DNA from: Streptomyces peucetius
GTDB taxonomy: Bacteria; Actinomycetota; Actinomycetes; Streptomycetales; Streptomycetaceae
NCBI RefSeq assembly: GCF_025854275.1
Contig: NZ_CP107567.1
Location: 4,836,001-4,900,000 of the forward strand
DNA: 64,000 bases
Direction of reading: 5' to 3'
Shown: one piece after another, positions 10,137 to 19,796 of the stretch
Layout: each line of letters begins with the position of its first letter
How positions within the stretch are numbered: the first letter of the stretch is position 1
Translations under genes and position numbers: made by a program
The notes under the pieces: generated by a model
What the model was told of the DNA's origin: nothing
The model's database searches: none
Seen by the model: the letters and a program-made list of their open reading frames with translations, nothing else

Positions 10137-11168
10137 TCAGCCGGTCGGAAGGCCGAGGCCGTAGTACGTGACGTGGTAGTCGCCGACGTACGTGCCCTCG
10201 CCGCCGACGATCAGGTCGGCCGGCTCCCGCACCCCGACGGCCTTCGCCGTGGCCACGAGCGTCTCCGCCAGTGCCCGGCCCTTGGGCTCGCCGGGGCCGC
10301 CCGCGTCGACGCGCCACACCGGGTCGTCGTCGTCCCACTGCTGTGCGGTCGCGGGGTGATCGGCGACCGTGCCCCAGCCGAGGGCGGCCGGGTCGGCGTC
10401 GTCCGGGGCGAAGCAGGCGATGGAGAGCCGTTCGCCGCAGGCGAGGTCGAACAGAAGCGGCGCGTCGTCGTCCGTGCGCCCGTAGAGCGGCATGCCGATC
10501 CGTATGCCGAGGGCGGCCGCTTCCGCGGGCAGCGGGCCGAGGAAGTACGCGAGCGAGGAGGTCACGGTCTCCCAGCTGCGGGCGCTCCAGCCGCCGGGGA
10601 AGCCGAGGCCCGCGTTGGCGGGGTCGCGGCGGGTGCCGAAGTAGCCGCTGATCGAGTGCTCCTCCCCGATGCCCTGCCGCCAGAACCAGTTCTCGGCCGG
10701 GCCGGTGGGCTGCAGGACGAGTTCGGGGCCGATGCGCCCGGCGCGCAGCTCCAGGGTGTTCCGCTCGCCGCGCCAGCGCAGGAACGGGTTGCCCCATGAG
10801 GGGCCGCCTGCGTGGAACGGGCCCATCTCGCCGTGCGAGCCCATGATCGGCGCCTTGCCGAGCGCGGCCGTCAGCTCCTCGCGTACGGCCGCGAAGGCCG
10901 CCGCCTGCGCCGTGTCGCCCGGTTCCGGCTGCCCCAGCGGGACCACCAGGCCGACGTACTCCTCACCGCCGGTGTAGCGCTCCTCGTACGGGCCGACCGG
11001 GGTGAGCCGCGCATCGCCGGTCGGCAGGCCGGTGCCGAGGACGGGCCCGGCGGCCCCGCCGGTCCAGGTCCAGCCGAGCGTGGCGGCCATGGTCCGCAGG
11101 CCGTCCGTGGTCCAGCCGCCGGGATCGGCGGAGACGAGCCGCTGCGCCAGCTCGGTCGTCGAGTTCAT
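10137..11168 (-). CDS. Uncharacterised protein, possibly DUF6301-like
   Basis: A 343-residue soluble protein with Streptomyces codon use and no signal peptide or membrane segment. The N-terminus (LRTMAATLGWTWTG) recalls DUF6301-type proteins, but the match is by eye and weak. The C-terminus is DYHVTYYGLGLPTG, with an acidic stretch WDDDDPVWRVDAGG before it. The next gene upstream on the same strand (11221-11922) ends 52 nt before this start, so the two are probably co-transcribed. Function unknown. Confidence 0.6.
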   Translation of the reverse strand: MNSTTELAQRLVSADPGGWTTDGLRTMAATLGWTWTGGAAGPVLGTGLPTGDARLTPVGPYEERYTGGEEYVGLVVPLGQPEPGDTAQAAAFAAVREELTAALGKAPIMGSHGEMGPFHAGGPSWGNPFLRWRGERNTLELRAGRIGPELVLQPTGPAENWFWRQGIGEEHSISGYFGTRRDPANAGLGFPGGWSARSWETVTSSLAYFLGPLPAEAAALGIRIGMPLYGRTDDDAPLLFDLACGERLSIACFAPDDADPAALGWGTVADHPATAQQWDDDDPVWRVDAGGPGEPKGRALAETLVATAKAVGVREPADLIVGGEGTYVGDYHVTYYGLGLPTG

Positions 11169-11220
11169 GTCCGTGCCCCCTGTTGTCAGGTCGTGCCTCG
11201 TGCTGTGTGAATCGAGTGGA

Positions 11221-11922
11221 TCAAGGGGACGCGGGCGCCCCCGAATTGACGTGCACCGAGGCGATGCGGTCGAGGTCGTCGAAGAGGACCTCGACCGTGC
11301 CGCCGTTCGGGAGGCCCGCGCTCATCCGGTCGTCCGTGTGGCGCACGGGAAGGTCGTGGTGGTCGAAGTAGCCGGCGACGGAGCGGCGTGCGGAGCCGCC
11401 GACGAGGCCCGTGCCGGTGAGCAGGACGCGCGGAAGGGTGATGGCGTCGGGTTCGGCGCGGGGGACCTGGGGGTCGTCCGTGACCATGTACGCGCGGCCG
11501 TCGGGCGAGGCCTGGACGCCGATGTAGCCGGCGGCGCCGAGCACGCCCATCGCCGTGAAGGCGAGGGTCTCGACGGCGCGGCGGGGGTCGTCGTGACCGG
11601 CGAGGGGGACCAGCTCGTCGGTGAACTCGGGCAGGCCGCGGGTCTGCCCGTACGCGCGGAGCCGTTCGGCGGCCGCGGCCACCGGTGAGCCCGCGAAGCC
11701 CGGGTTGGCCCAGGCCCACAGCCACGACTCCGCGTTGACGTCGAACGTTCCGAGGAGTGAGATCCTCAGCTCCCTTCCGGACTGCCGGTACAGGCGCTGT
11801 CCGAGGTCGGCGCTCCACTCGCCCATGGGCATGAACTCGTTGAACGTCTCGAGCTGCTGCGCGCCCCAGGCGGCGTGCTGCTCGGTGAGGTGGAGGAACT
11901 GGGCGCTGAAGGTCGTGGCCAT
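11221..11922 (-). CDS. DUF6882-like protein
   Basis: A 233-residue soluble protein. The pattern EWSADLGQRLYR, then LLGTFDVNAESWLWAWANP with the repeated Trp residues, is typical of DUF6882-like stress or immunity-type proteins of Streptomyces. ATG 11922 is the first start. It is followed on the same strand by 10137-11168. No catalytic motif is evident; function unknown. Confidence 0.6.
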   Translation of the reverse strand: MATTFSAQFLHLTEQHAAWGAQQLETFNEFMPMGEWSADLGQRLYRQSGRELRISLLGTFDVNAESWLWAWANPGFAGSPVAAAAERLRAYGQTRGLPEFTDELVPLAGHDDPRRAVETLAFTAMGVLGAAGYIGVQASPDGRAYMVTDDPQVPRAEPDAITLPRVLLTGTGLVGGSARRSVAGYFDHHDLPVRHTDDRMSAGLPNGGTVEVLFDDLDRIASVHVNSGAPASP

Positions 11923-12050
11923 GATCCGACCCTATGGGGCGCCGTCGGCGGTCGTCCGGGCCACCGGGGAGGCCGCGCCGTGAGCCGGGTCACTTTCCGT
12001 CAATCGTTGCGCATGGTTTTTGCGGTTGGGGGCAGGCGGCCAGATCGCTG

Positions 12051-12062
12051 GGTCGTACGACC
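12051..12062 (+). promoter_or_regulatory. Palindrome upstream of the betaine operon, possible operator
   Basis: GGTCGTACGACC is a perfect 12-bp palindrome 37 nt before the GTG start of the aldehyde dehydrogenase. No BetI-type repressor gene is adjacent. Short palindromes arise by chance in GC-rich DNA, so the call is weak. Confidence 0.3.
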
Positions 12063-12098
12063 AGTGGAACAAATCGGTAACGAAGGGCTAAACGCGAC

Positions 12099-13586
12099 GT
12101 GTCGGCAGTGCAAAAGACCATCCACGTGGGCGGAGAGTGGCTGACAGCCGCCTCCGGCGCCACGCGCGAGATCATCGACCCTGTCGACGCGACCACGTTC
12201 GCCGTCGTCGCGGAGGGTGGCCTCGCGGACACGGACGCCGCCGTCGCCGCCGCGCGTGACGCGTTCGACAACGGGCCCTGGCCCTCGACCCCGGTCGCCG
12301 AGCGCGCGGCCCTGCTGCGACGGGTCGCGGCCCTCCTCGAGCGGGACCGGGAGAAGATCGGCGCCCTCGAGAGCCTGGACGCGGGCAAGACCCTCGAAGA
12401 GGGGCGCGTCGACGTCGACTGCGTGCGCGACGCCTTCGTCTACTTCGCGGACCTCGTCATGAACGAGAGCGGCGGACGCGTCGTCGACGCGGGGTCCGAC
12501 GACATCCACAGCGTGGTGGTGCACGAGCCGCTCGGGGTCTGCGCTCTGATCACGCCGTGGAACTACCCACTTCTGCAAGCGAGTTGGAAGATTGCCCCGG
12601 CTCTGGCCGCGGGCAACACTTTTGTCGTCAAGCCCAGTGAGATCACCCCACTGACCACCGTCGCGCTGATCGGTCTGCTGGTCGAGGCCGGGCTGCCCGC
12701 CGGCGTCGCGAACATCGTCACCGGTGCCGGCGACCCCGTCGGTGCCCGGCTGGCCGACCACCCCGGCGTGGACCTCGTGTCCTTCACCGGAGGGCTCGCC
12801 AGCGGCACCAAGGTCGCCCGCGCGGCCGCCGACAGCGTCAAGAAGGTCGCCCTCGAACTCGGCGGCAAGAACCCCAACGTCGTCTTCGCCGACGCCTGCA
12901 CCACCCCCGAAGGCTTCGACACCGCCGTCGACCAGGCCCTCAACGCCGCGTTCATCCACAGCGGCCAGGTCTGCTCCGCCGGATCGCGGCTCATCGTCGA
13001 GGAGTCGCTGCGCGAGCGGTTCGTCGCCGAACTCGCCCGCAGGGCCGAGAAGATCCGCATCGGCCGCGGCACCGACTCGGGCGTCGAGTGCGGTCCCCTC
13101 GTCTCCGCGCAGCAGCTCGCCAAGACCGAGGACTTCGTCGCCTCCGCGCTCGCGGAAGGCGCGGTCCTGCGGGCCGGCGGCGAGAAGCCCGAGGGCCCCG
13201 GATACTTCTACCGGCCCACCGTCCTCGACCACTGCCACCGCTCCATGCGCGTGATCCGCGAGGAAATCTTCGGCCCGGTCCTGACCGTCGAGACCTTCCG
13301 CACCGAGGAAGAGGCCCTCGCCCTCGCCAACGACACCGAGTACGGCCTCGCCGGCGCCGTGTGGACGGCCGACGCCGGACGCGCCCGGCGGATGGCCCGG
13401 CGGATGCGGCACGGCACCGTCTGGATCAACGACTTCCACCCCTATCTGCCGCAGGCGGAGTGGGGCGGCTTCGGCAAGTCCGGCATCGGACGCGAGCTGG
13501 GGCCCACCGGACTCGCCGAGTACCGCGAGGCGAAGCACATCTACCAGAACCTCGCCCCGCGCCCCGTGCGCTGGTTCGCGGGCTGA
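12099..13586 (+). CDS. betB: Betaine-aldehyde dehydrogenase-like enzyme
   Basis: A 495-residue NAD(P)-dependent aldehyde dehydrogenase, full length for the family, starting at GTG 12099 (VSAVQKTIHVGGEWL). Motifs: LGVCALITPWNYPLLQASWK, FVVKPSEITPLT, the catalytic Glu in LELGGKNPNVVF and the catalytic Cys in IHSGQVCSAGSRL, and the C-terminal GKSGIGRELGPTGLAEYREAKHI. As first gene of the betaine operon it most likely oxidises betaine aldehyde to glycine betaine after the GMC enzyme. The next gene starts 19 nt downstream. Aldehyde dehydrogenases are hard to assign by sequence alone; the neighbours make this choice likely. Confidence 0.88.
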   Translation: MSAVQKTIHVGGEWLTAASGATREIIDPVDATTFAVVAEGGLADTDAAVAAARDAFDNGPWPSTPVAERAALLRRVAALLERDREKIGALESLDAGKTLEEGRVDVDCVRDAFVYFADLVMNESGGRVVDAGSDDIHSVVVHEPLGVCALITPWNYPLLQASWKIAPALAAGNTFVVKPSEITPLTTVALIGLLVEAGLPAGVANIVTGAGDPVGARLADHPGVDLVSFTGGLASGTKVARAAADSVKKVALELGGKNPNVVFADACTTPEGFDTAVDQALNAAFIHSGQVCSAGSRLIVEESLRERFVAELARRAEKIRIGRGTDSGVECGPLVSAQQLAKTEDFVASALAEGAVLRAGGEKPEGPGYFYRPTVLDHCHRSMRVIREEIFGPVLTVETFRTEEEALALANDTEYGLAGAVWTADAGRARRMARRMRHGTVWINDFHPYLPQAEWGGFGKSGIGRELGPTGLAEYREAKHIYQNLAPRPVRWFAG

Positions 13587-13604
13587 GCCAAGGAAACGCA
13601 CACC

Positions 13605-15152
13605 ATGACCGACCACATCCACGAGTACGACTATGTCGTCGTCGGCGGCGGCACCGCCGGCTCGGTGATCGCCTCCCGCCTCACCGAGGACCCCGGTGTC
13701 ACCGTGGCCGTCATCGAGGGCGGCCCGAGCGACGTCGGCCGTGACGACGTGCTGACCCTGCGCCGCTGGATGGGCCTGCTCGGCGGGGAGCTCGACTACG
13801 ACTACCCGACCACCGAGCAGCCCCGCGGCAACTCGCACATCCGGCACAGCCGTGCCCGCGTGCTCGGCGGCTGCTCGTCGCACAACACCCTCATCGCGTT
13901 CAAGCCGCTGCCGTCCGACTGGGACGAGTGGGCCGAGGCCGGCGCCGACGGCTGGGACGCCGCGGCCATGGACCCGTACTTCCACAAGCTGCGCAACAAC
14001 ATCGTCCCCGTCGACGAGGCCGACCGGAACGCGATCGCCCGCGACTTCGTCGATGCCGCGCAGACCGCGCTCGAAGTGCCGCGCGTCGAGGGCTTCAACA
14101 AGAAGCCCTTCCACGAGGGCGTCGGCTTCTTCGACCTCGCGTACCACCCGGAGAACAACAAGCGTTCGTCGGCGTCGGTCGCCTACCTGCACCCCTTCCT
14201 CGACCGGCCGAACCTGCACATCGCCCTGGACACCTGGGCGTACCGGCTGGAGCTGGACGGGACGCGGGCGACGGGCGTGCACGTCCGCGCCAAGGACGGC
14301 GAGGAACGGGTCGTACGGGCGCGGCGCGAGGTACTGGTGTGCGCGGGCGCCGTCGACACGCCCCGGTTGCTGATGCACTCCGGCATCGGGCCGCGCGCCG
14401 ACCTGGAGAGGCTCGGCATACCCGTCGTCCACGACCTGCCGGGTGTCGGCGAGAACCTGCTCGACCACCCGGAGTCGGTCATCGTCTGGGAGACCCACGG
14501 GCCCATCCCGGAGAACTCCGCGATGGACAGCGACGCCGGACTCTTCGTACGGCGGGACCCCGAGTCCGAGGGCCCCGACCTGATGTTCCACTTCTACCAG
14601 ATCCCCTTCACCGACAACCCGGAGCGCCTCGGCTACGAACGCCCCGCGCACGGTGTGTCGATGACCCCGAACATCCCCAAGCCCCGCAGCCGCGGCCGGC
14701 TCTACCTGACCAGCGCGGACCCCGAGGTCAAGCCGGCGCTGGACTTCCGTTACTTCACCGACGAGGACGACTACGACGGCCGCACCCTCGTCGACGGGAT
14801 CAGGATCGCCCGCGAGATCGCTGCGCGGGAGCCGCTCGCCGGCTGGCTGAAGCGCGAGGTCTGCCCGGGACCGGAGGTCACCTCCGACGAGGACATCAGC
14901 GAGTACGCGCGCAAGGTCGCGCACACCGTCTACCACCCGGCCGGAACCTGCCGGATGGGTGCCGTCGACGACGAACTCGCCGTCGTCGCACCGGACTTGA
15001 GGATCCGGGGCCTCGAAGGCGTCCGGATCGCCGACGCGTCCGTCTTCCCGACGATGACGGCTGTCAATCCGATGATCGGCGTCCTCATGGTCGGGGAGAA
15101 GTGCGCCGACCTGTTGGGCGCGGAAGCCGACAAGAGGGGCGGGAACCGATGA
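13605..15152 (+). CDS. GMC oxidoreductase, choline dehydrogenase/oxidase-like
   Basis: A 515-residue FAD enzyme of the glucose-methanol-choline family. The dinucleotide-binding motif [17 protein letters not shown] lies at residues 10-26; GMC signature 1 is [19 protein letters not shown]; signature 2 is the [17 protein letters not shown] region. The C-terminal catalytic region reads [15 protein letters not shown] and ends [16 protein letters not shown]. It probably converts choline to betaine aldehyde, feeding the upstream dehydrogenase. The end overlaps the ABC ATPase start by ATGA, implying translational coupling. Other alcohols are possible substrates. Confidence 0.87.
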   Translation: MTDHIHEYDYVVVGGGTAGSVIASRLTEDPGVTVAVIEGGPSDVGRDDVLTLRRWMGLLGGELDYDYPTTEQPRGNSHIRHSRARVLGGCSSHNTLIAFKPLPSDWDEWAEAGADGWDAAAMDPYFHKLRNNIVPVDEADRNAIARDFVDAAQTALEVPRVEGFNKKPFHEGVGFFDLAYHPENNKRSSASVAYLHPFLDRPNLHIALDTWAYRLELDGTRATGVHVRAKDGEERVVRARREVLVCAGAVDTPRLLMHSGIGPRADLERLGIPVVHDLPGVGENLLDHPESVIVWETHGPIPENSAMDSDAGLFVRRDPESEGPDLMFHFYQIPFTDNPERLGYERPAHGVSMTPNIPKPRSRGRLYLTSADPEVKPALDFRYFTDEDDYDGRTLVDGIRIAREIAAREPLAGWLKREVCPGPEVTSDEDISEYARKVAHTVYHPAGTCRMGAVDDELAVVAPDLRIRGLEGVRIADASVFPTMTAVNPMIGVLMVGEKCADLLGAEADKRGGNR

Positions 15153-16396
15153 AGTCAGATCCCATGAAGCAGGCAGAGTCGATGGAGTCGGAGCCGAAGT
15201 CGCAGTCCGAGCCGCAGTCGGAGCCGAAGGCCGGGACGAACGCGTCGGACGCGAACGTCTTTGTGACCGAGGTGTCGGACGCCGGCGTGCCGGAAACGGC
15301 GGAGCCGGTCGCGAAGGCCGGCGGACCCGACGATGCCGCCGACGACGGCGGGCAGCCCCTCGTCTTCTCCGTCCGTGACCTGTGGAAGGTCTTCGGCCCG
15401 AAGGCGGCCAAGGTCCCGGCCGACCCGGAGCTCGCCGCCCTGAACCCCGCCGAGCTGCGCGAACGCACCGGCTGCACCGCCGCCGTACGTGACGTCTCCT
15501 TCGACGTCCGCAAGGGCGAGGTGTTCGTCGTCATGGGCCTGTCCGGCTCCGGCAAGTCGACGCTGGTGCGCTGCCTGACCCGGCTGATCGAGCCGACGTC
15601 CGGGTCGATCGCCATCGACGGCGAGGACGTGCTCTCCATGGACACCACGCGGCTGCGGGAACTGCGCCGCCACCGTGCCTCCATGGTCTTCCAGCACTTC
15701 GGTCTCCTGCCGCACCGGTCGGTCCTCGACAACGTCGCCTACGGCCTGGAGATCCAGGGCATGGGCAGGGCCGCGCGCCGCTCGCGCGCCGCCGAGGTCG
15801 TGGCGAAGGTCGGCCTGGAGGGCCTGGAGCACCGCAGGCCCGGCCAGCTGTCCGGCGGTCAGCAGCAGCGTGTCGGACTGGCACGTGCCCTTGCCGTCGA
15901 CCCCGAGGTGCTGCTCTTCGACGAGCCGTTCAGCGCGCTCGACCCGCTGATCCGCCGCGACATGCAGGAGGAGGTCGTGCGGCTGCACCGCGAGGAGGGC
16001 CGCACGATGGTCTTCATCACCCACGACCTGAGCGAGGCGCTCAAGCTGGGCGACCGCATCGCGCTGATGCGCGACGGCCGGATCGTGCAGCTCGGTACCC
16101 CGGAGGAGATCGTGGGCGCCCCCGCCGACGACTACGTACGGGACTTCGTCCGTGACGTGCCGCGCGAGCAGGTCATGACCGTGCGCACCGCCATGCGCCC
16201 CGCCGTCGACGGCGACGGCGAGGACGGCCCGGCGCTCGCCCCCGGCGCGACCGTCTTCGAGGCGATCGAGGCCGTGGCCCGCACCGGACAGACCGCGCGC
16301 GTCGTCGAGGGCGGCCGCTGTCTGGGCGTCGTCGGCCATGCGGACCTGCTGGCGGTCGTCGCGGGCACGACCGCCCCCAAGGGGGTGGCCGCGTGA
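15149..16396 (+). CDS. Glycine betaine/choline ABC transporter ATPase (ProV/OpuAA-like)
   Basis: A 415-residue ATPase whose ATG at 15149 overlaps the preceding stop. An acidic, low-complexity N-terminal extension of about 65 residues (repeated SEP and [14 protein letters not shown] sequence) is followed by the ABC domain: Walker [13 protein letters not shown]-loop [21 protein letters not shown], signature [15 protein letters not shown], Walker [13 protein letters not shown], switch His in [19 protein letters not shown]. The C-terminal part after [12 protein letters not shown] resembles a shortened CBS regulatory region, used in this family to sense ionic strength. It energises the permease encoded next. 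Confidence 0.92.
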   Translation: MKSDPMKQAESMESEPKSQSEPQSEPKAGTNASDANVFVTEVSDAGVPETAEPVAKAGGPDDAADDGGQPLVFSVRDLWKVFGPKAAKVPADPELAALNPAELRERTGCTAAVRDVSFDVRKGEVFVVMGLSGSGKSTLVRCLTRLIEPTSGSIAIDGEDVLSMDTTRLRELRRHRASMVFQHFGLLPHRSVLDNVAYGLEIQGMGRAARRSRAAEVVAKVGLEGLEHRRPGQLSGGQQQRVGLARALAVDPEVLLFDEPFSALDPLIRRDMQEEVVRLHREEGRTMVFITHDLSEALKLGDRIALMRDGRIVQLGTPEEIVGAPADDYVRDFVRDVPREQVMTVRTAMRPAVDGDGEDGPALAPGATVFEAIEAVARTGQTARVVEGGRCLGVVGHADLLAVVAGTTAPKGVAA

Positions 16397-16448
16397 TCCA
16401 CGGACCGCACCCGGCGCCGCGCCGGCACACCGACGGGCGGTGGCCCCG

Positions 16449-18434
16449 ATGACCGCCGCCGTGTCCGCGCCCGCCGCGGAGAAGAAGAACATCACCGGAC
16501 CGTCGCTGCGCGACGTCCTGCGCCACCCCGTCAAGGGCAAGCTGCTGGCGCTCGCCGCGCTCGCGGTCGTCCTCGTGCCCGCCGGGATCATGCTGTGGGG
16601 CAGCGGCACCTGGCCGGCGGCGCTGCACGTCGACATCTCCGGACCGCTCGACGACGCCAACCGGTGGGTGATCGACAACCGCGACTCCCACCCGCTCTTC
16701 CTCTACTTCCTGCTGCACCTGTCCAACACCGCCACCGACGCGGTCGGCGGCGTGTACGACGTGCTGCACTCGATGGGCTGGCTCGGAGTGCTCGCCGTCG
16801 GCGTCCTCGTCGCCTGGCGCGCCGCCGGACTCGGCCGCGCGGGCGCCAAGGTCGCCGCGACCGCCTTCGGCGCGTTCGCGCTGTGCGGGTTCCTGGGCAT
16901 GTGGGACGCCACGCTGCTGACCATCGCGCTGATGGTCGTCGCCGTGGCGCTGGCCGCGCTGCTCGGTGTGCTGATCGGTCTGGCGGCCGGCCTGTCCGAC
17001 CGGATCAACCGCGCGCTGCGGCCGGTGCTGGACACGATGCAGGTCCTGCCGGCCTTCGCGTACCTGCTGCCGTTCGTGCTGGTCTTCGGCACCGGCACAC
17101 CGGCCGCGCTGTTCTGCACCGTCATCTACGCCGCCCCGCCCATGGCCCGTCTCACGGCGCTCGGCCTGCGCGGCGCCGACCCGTCGGTGCTCGAGGCCTC
17201 CGCGTCGCTCGGCGCGAGCCCGTGGCAGCGTCTGCGGACCGCCCGGCTGCCGCTCGCCCGCCGGCAGATGCTGCTCGGCCTCAACCAGACGATCATGATG
17301 GCGCTGTCGATGGTCGTCATCGCCGCCCTCGTCGGCGCCGGCGGCCTCGGTGAAGAGGTCTACTCGGCACTCTCCACCGTCGACGTCGGCAAGGCGCTCA
17401 CCGCCGGTATCCCGATCGTGCTGATCGCCATCTGGCTCGACCGCACGACGGGGGCCGCCGGTGACCGCATCGGGAGCAGCGTCCCGGGCGGCGGCCTGCT
17501 GCACGGCCGCTCCGGCTGGGCCCTGGTCGCGGCGGGTGTCGCCGTGGCCGTGTCGGCCCGCTTCCTGATCGGCGGGGCGTGGCCCGAGGCCTGGACGTTC
17601 AACATCTCCACGCCCGTGAACAAGGCGCAGAGCTGGGTCACCGAGCACTTCTCGTCCGGCATCCCGGTGCTCGGCGGCACAGAGGTCTGGTCGGAGCAGT
17701 TCACCCTGTGGATCCTCAACCCGCTGCGGGACGGCCTGCTCTGGCTGCCCTGGTGGTCGGTGCTGCTGATCGTCGCGGCCCTGGCCTGGGTCGTCGGCAC
17801 CTGGGCGACCGCGCTGACGGCCACGCTGGCCATGTCGGCGATCGGTGTGCTCGGCGTGTGGACGAAGTCCCTGAACACGCTCTCGCAGGTGCTGGCCGCG
17901 CTGGTCGTCACGCTGGTCCTGGGCGTGCTCGCGGGCATCGTGTGTGCCCGCGCGGGACGCCTCGAACGCCTGTTGCGGCCCGTTCTCGACGCCATGCAGA
18001 CGATGCCGCAGTTCGTCTATCTCATCCCGGTCGTGGCGCTCTTCGGCGTCACCAGGGCCTCGGCCATCATCGCCGCGGTCGTGTACGCGCTGCCCGCGGT
18101 CGTGCGCATCACCGCACAGGGCCTGCGCGAGGTCGACCCGGCGGCCATGGAGGCGGCACGTTCACTCGGCGCCTCGACCAGGCAGCAGCTCTTCCAGGTC
18201 CAGCTGCCGCTCGCCCGGCCCGCCCTTCAGCTCGCCGTCAACCAGGGCGTCGTGCTGGTCCTCGCGGTGGTCGTCGTCGGCGCACTCGTCGGCGGTGGGG
18301 CGCTCGGCTACGACGTGGTCAAGGGCCTGTCCCGCGGCGAGATGGGCCTCGGCATGACCGCCGGCCTGGCGATCGTCTGCCTCGGCCTCGTCCTCGACAG
18401 GGTCACCCAGCCCGCCGCCCGCAAGCGTCACTGA
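16449..18434 (+). CDS. Double-length betaine ABC permease (two ProW modules fused)
   Basis: A 661-residue membrane protein containing two complete ProW-type permease modules in one chain. Module 1 (about residues 75-340) has VLDTMQVLPAFAYLLPFVLV and an EAA loop LEASASLGASPWQRLRTARL; module 2 (about 440-655) has LDAMQTMPQFVYLIPVVALF and EAA loop MEAARSLGASTRQQLFQVQL. Each carries its own N-terminal extracytoplasmic segment (near AALHVDISGPLDDANRW and EAWTFNISTPVNKAQSW), so the fusion replaces the usual homodimer. ATG 16449 is used; GTG 16440 is in frame. It lies 52 nt after the ATPase gene. Confidence 0.9.
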   Translation: MTAAVSAPAAEKKNITGPSLRDVLRHPVKGKLLALAALAVVLVPAGIMLWGSGTWPAALHVDISGPLDDANRWVIDNRDSHPLFLYFLLHLSNTATDAVGGVYDVLHSMGWLGVLAVGVLVAWRAAGLGRAGAKVAATAFGAFALCGFLGMWDATLLTIALMVVAVALAALLGVLIGLAAGLSDRINRALRPVLDTMQVLPAFAYLLPFVLVFGTGTPAALFCTVIYAAPPMARLTALGLRGADPSVLEASASLGASPWQRLRTARLPLARRQMLLGLNQTIMMALSMVVIAALVGAGGLGEEVYSALSTVDVGKALTAGIPIVLIAIWLDRTTGAAGDRIGSSVPGGGLLHGRSGWALVAAGVAVAVSARFLIGGAWPEAWTFNISTPVNKAQSWVTEHFSSGIPVLGGTEVWSEQFTLWILNPLRDGLLWLPWWSVLLIVAALAWVVGTWATALTATLAMSAIGVLGVWTKSLNTLSQVLAALVVTLVLGVLAGIVCARAGRLERLLRPVLDAMQTMPQFVYLIPVVALFGVTRASAIIAAVVYALPAVVRITAQGLREVDPAAMEAARSLGASTRQQLFQVQLPLARPALQLAVNQGVVLVLAVVVVGALVGGGALGYDVVKGLSRGEMGLGMTAGLAIVCLGLVLDRVTQPAARKRH

Positions 18435-18520
18435 TCCGTCCGTCCGATCTGTCCGATCCGTCTGTGAGCCCTCGAAGACCCACCACCGACGTCCCCGTCA
18501 CGAACAGCAGGAGCACCATC

Positions 18521-19495
18521 ATGATCATGCGAAACCGCACCAGAGCCATCCGTACCGCCACCGCCGTCGTCGGCGCCCTGGGCGTCCTGACGCTCAGCGC
18601 GTGCAGCGCCGCGGAAACCGGCAAGAGCCAGGACGCGGCCGGCGGTGACAAGACCGTGAAGCTGACCGTTCCCTCCTGGGTCGGTGCGCAGGCCAACACG
18701 GCCGTCGCCGAGTACATCCTCGAGAAGGAGCTCGGCTACACGGTCAAGTCCCAGCAGATGGGCGAGGTGCTCGCCTGGGACGCGCTCTCCAAGGGCGACG
18801 TCGACGCGATCATGGAGGACTGGGGCCACCCCAAGGAGGAGAAGCGGTACGTCGAGGAGAAGAAGACCGTCGTCAAGGGCGGCGACCTCGGTGTCACCGG
18901 CCACATCGGCTGGTTCGTGCCCAAGTACTTCGCCGACGCGCACCCCGACGTGACGGACTGGAAGAACCTCAACAAGTACGCCAAGGAGTTCGCGACCGCC
19001 GAGAGCGGCGGCAAGGGCGAGATCCTCGAAGGCTCCCCGGACTACGTCACCAACGACGACGCGATCATCAAGAACCTCGACCTGAACCTCAAGACCAACT
19101 ACGCGGGTTCCGAGGCTGCGCAGATCACGGCCATCAAGAAGTACGTGAAGGAGAAGAAGCCCTTCCTCACGTACTGGTGGACGCCGCAGTGGCTCAACGC
19201 CGAGGTCGAGCTCGTCGAGGTCAAGCTGCCGGAGTACAAGGAGGGCTGCGACGCCGACCCGAAGAAGGTCGCCTGCGCCTACCCGAACACCCCGCTGCAG
19301 AAGTTCCTCAACGCCGACTTCGCGAAGAACGGCGGTGACGCCGCCGAGTTCCTGAAGAACTTCAAGTGGTCGACCGAGCAGCAGAACGAGGTCGCGCAGA
19401 TGATCGCCGGGGAGAAGCTCTCTCCCGAGGCGGCGGCGGAGAAGTGGGTCAAGGCCAACGAGTCGACGTGGAAGGCCTGGCTGCCGAAGAAGTAA
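18521..19495 (+). CDS. Glycine betaine-binding lipoprotein (ProX/OpuAC family)
   Basis: A 324-residue substrate-binding protein, starting at ATG 18521 eight bases after AGGAG. The signal peptide (VVGALGVLTLSACS) has a lipobox with Cys at about residue 28, so it is anchored outside the membrane. The OpuAC fold is shown by VKLTVPSWVGAQANTAVAEY, the AIMEDWGHPKEE region, and FLTYWWTPQWLNAEVELVEV whose Trp residues suit a quaternary-amine pocket. It is the last gene of the betaine operon and delivers substrate to the double permease. A terminator follows. Confidence 0.93.
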   Translation: MIMRNRTRAIRTATAVVGALGVLTLSACSAAETGKSQDAAGGDKTVKLTVPSWVGAQANTAVAEYILEKELGYTVKSQQMGEVLAWDALSKGDVDAIMEDWGHPKEEKRYVEEKKTVVKGGDLGVTGHIGWFVPKYFADAHPDVTDWKNLNKYAKEFATAESGGKGEILEGSPDYVTNDDAIIKNLDLNLKTNYAGSEAAQITAIKKYVKEKKPFLTYWWTPQWLNAEVELVEVKLPEYKEGCDADPKKVACAYPNTPLQKFLNADFAKNGGDAAEFLKNFKWSTEQQNEVAQMIAGEKLSPEAAAEKWVKANESTWKAWLPKK

Positions 19496-19510
19496 CGCCC
19501 TGAGCGGGCC

Positions 19511-19559
19511 CGGGCCCGAGGTCCAGGTGCAGGCCGGCACCCCCTGGGCCTCGGGCCCG
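19511..19559 (+). terminator. Terminator of the betaine operon
   Basis: An 11-bp GC stem (19511-19521 with 19549-19559) extended inward by CCAGG/CCTGG, 15 nt past the stop. Confidence 0.65.
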
Positions 19560-19625
19560 GTTCCGGTTCCGGCCCCGGCTCCGGTTCCGGTTCCGGCCCC
19601 GGTTCCGCTGGAGCCGGGCCGGGCC
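19557..19625 (+). repeat. Hexanucleotide low-complexity tract
   Basis: Degenerate tandem GGTTCC/GGCCCC hexamers continue directly from the terminator arm. They read as alternating Pro-Val or Gly-Thr dipeptides in some frames but no gene uses them. The remaining sequence to 19796 shows no gene. Confidence 0.6.
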
Positions 19626-19796
19626 CCGAGCCGTCGTTCCCATGCGCCGCGGCGCGCCGACTGGGCCGGCCGCGCGGTCTTCGCCGGCTCCACCGCCGAC
19701 TTGAGGCTCAGCCCCGGGGCAGCTTCGCGCAGGGCCTTGATCGCCGGGATGGAGTCCGCCGGGCCCGTCCGCCCGCCGCGTCGAGACGCTGACGCT

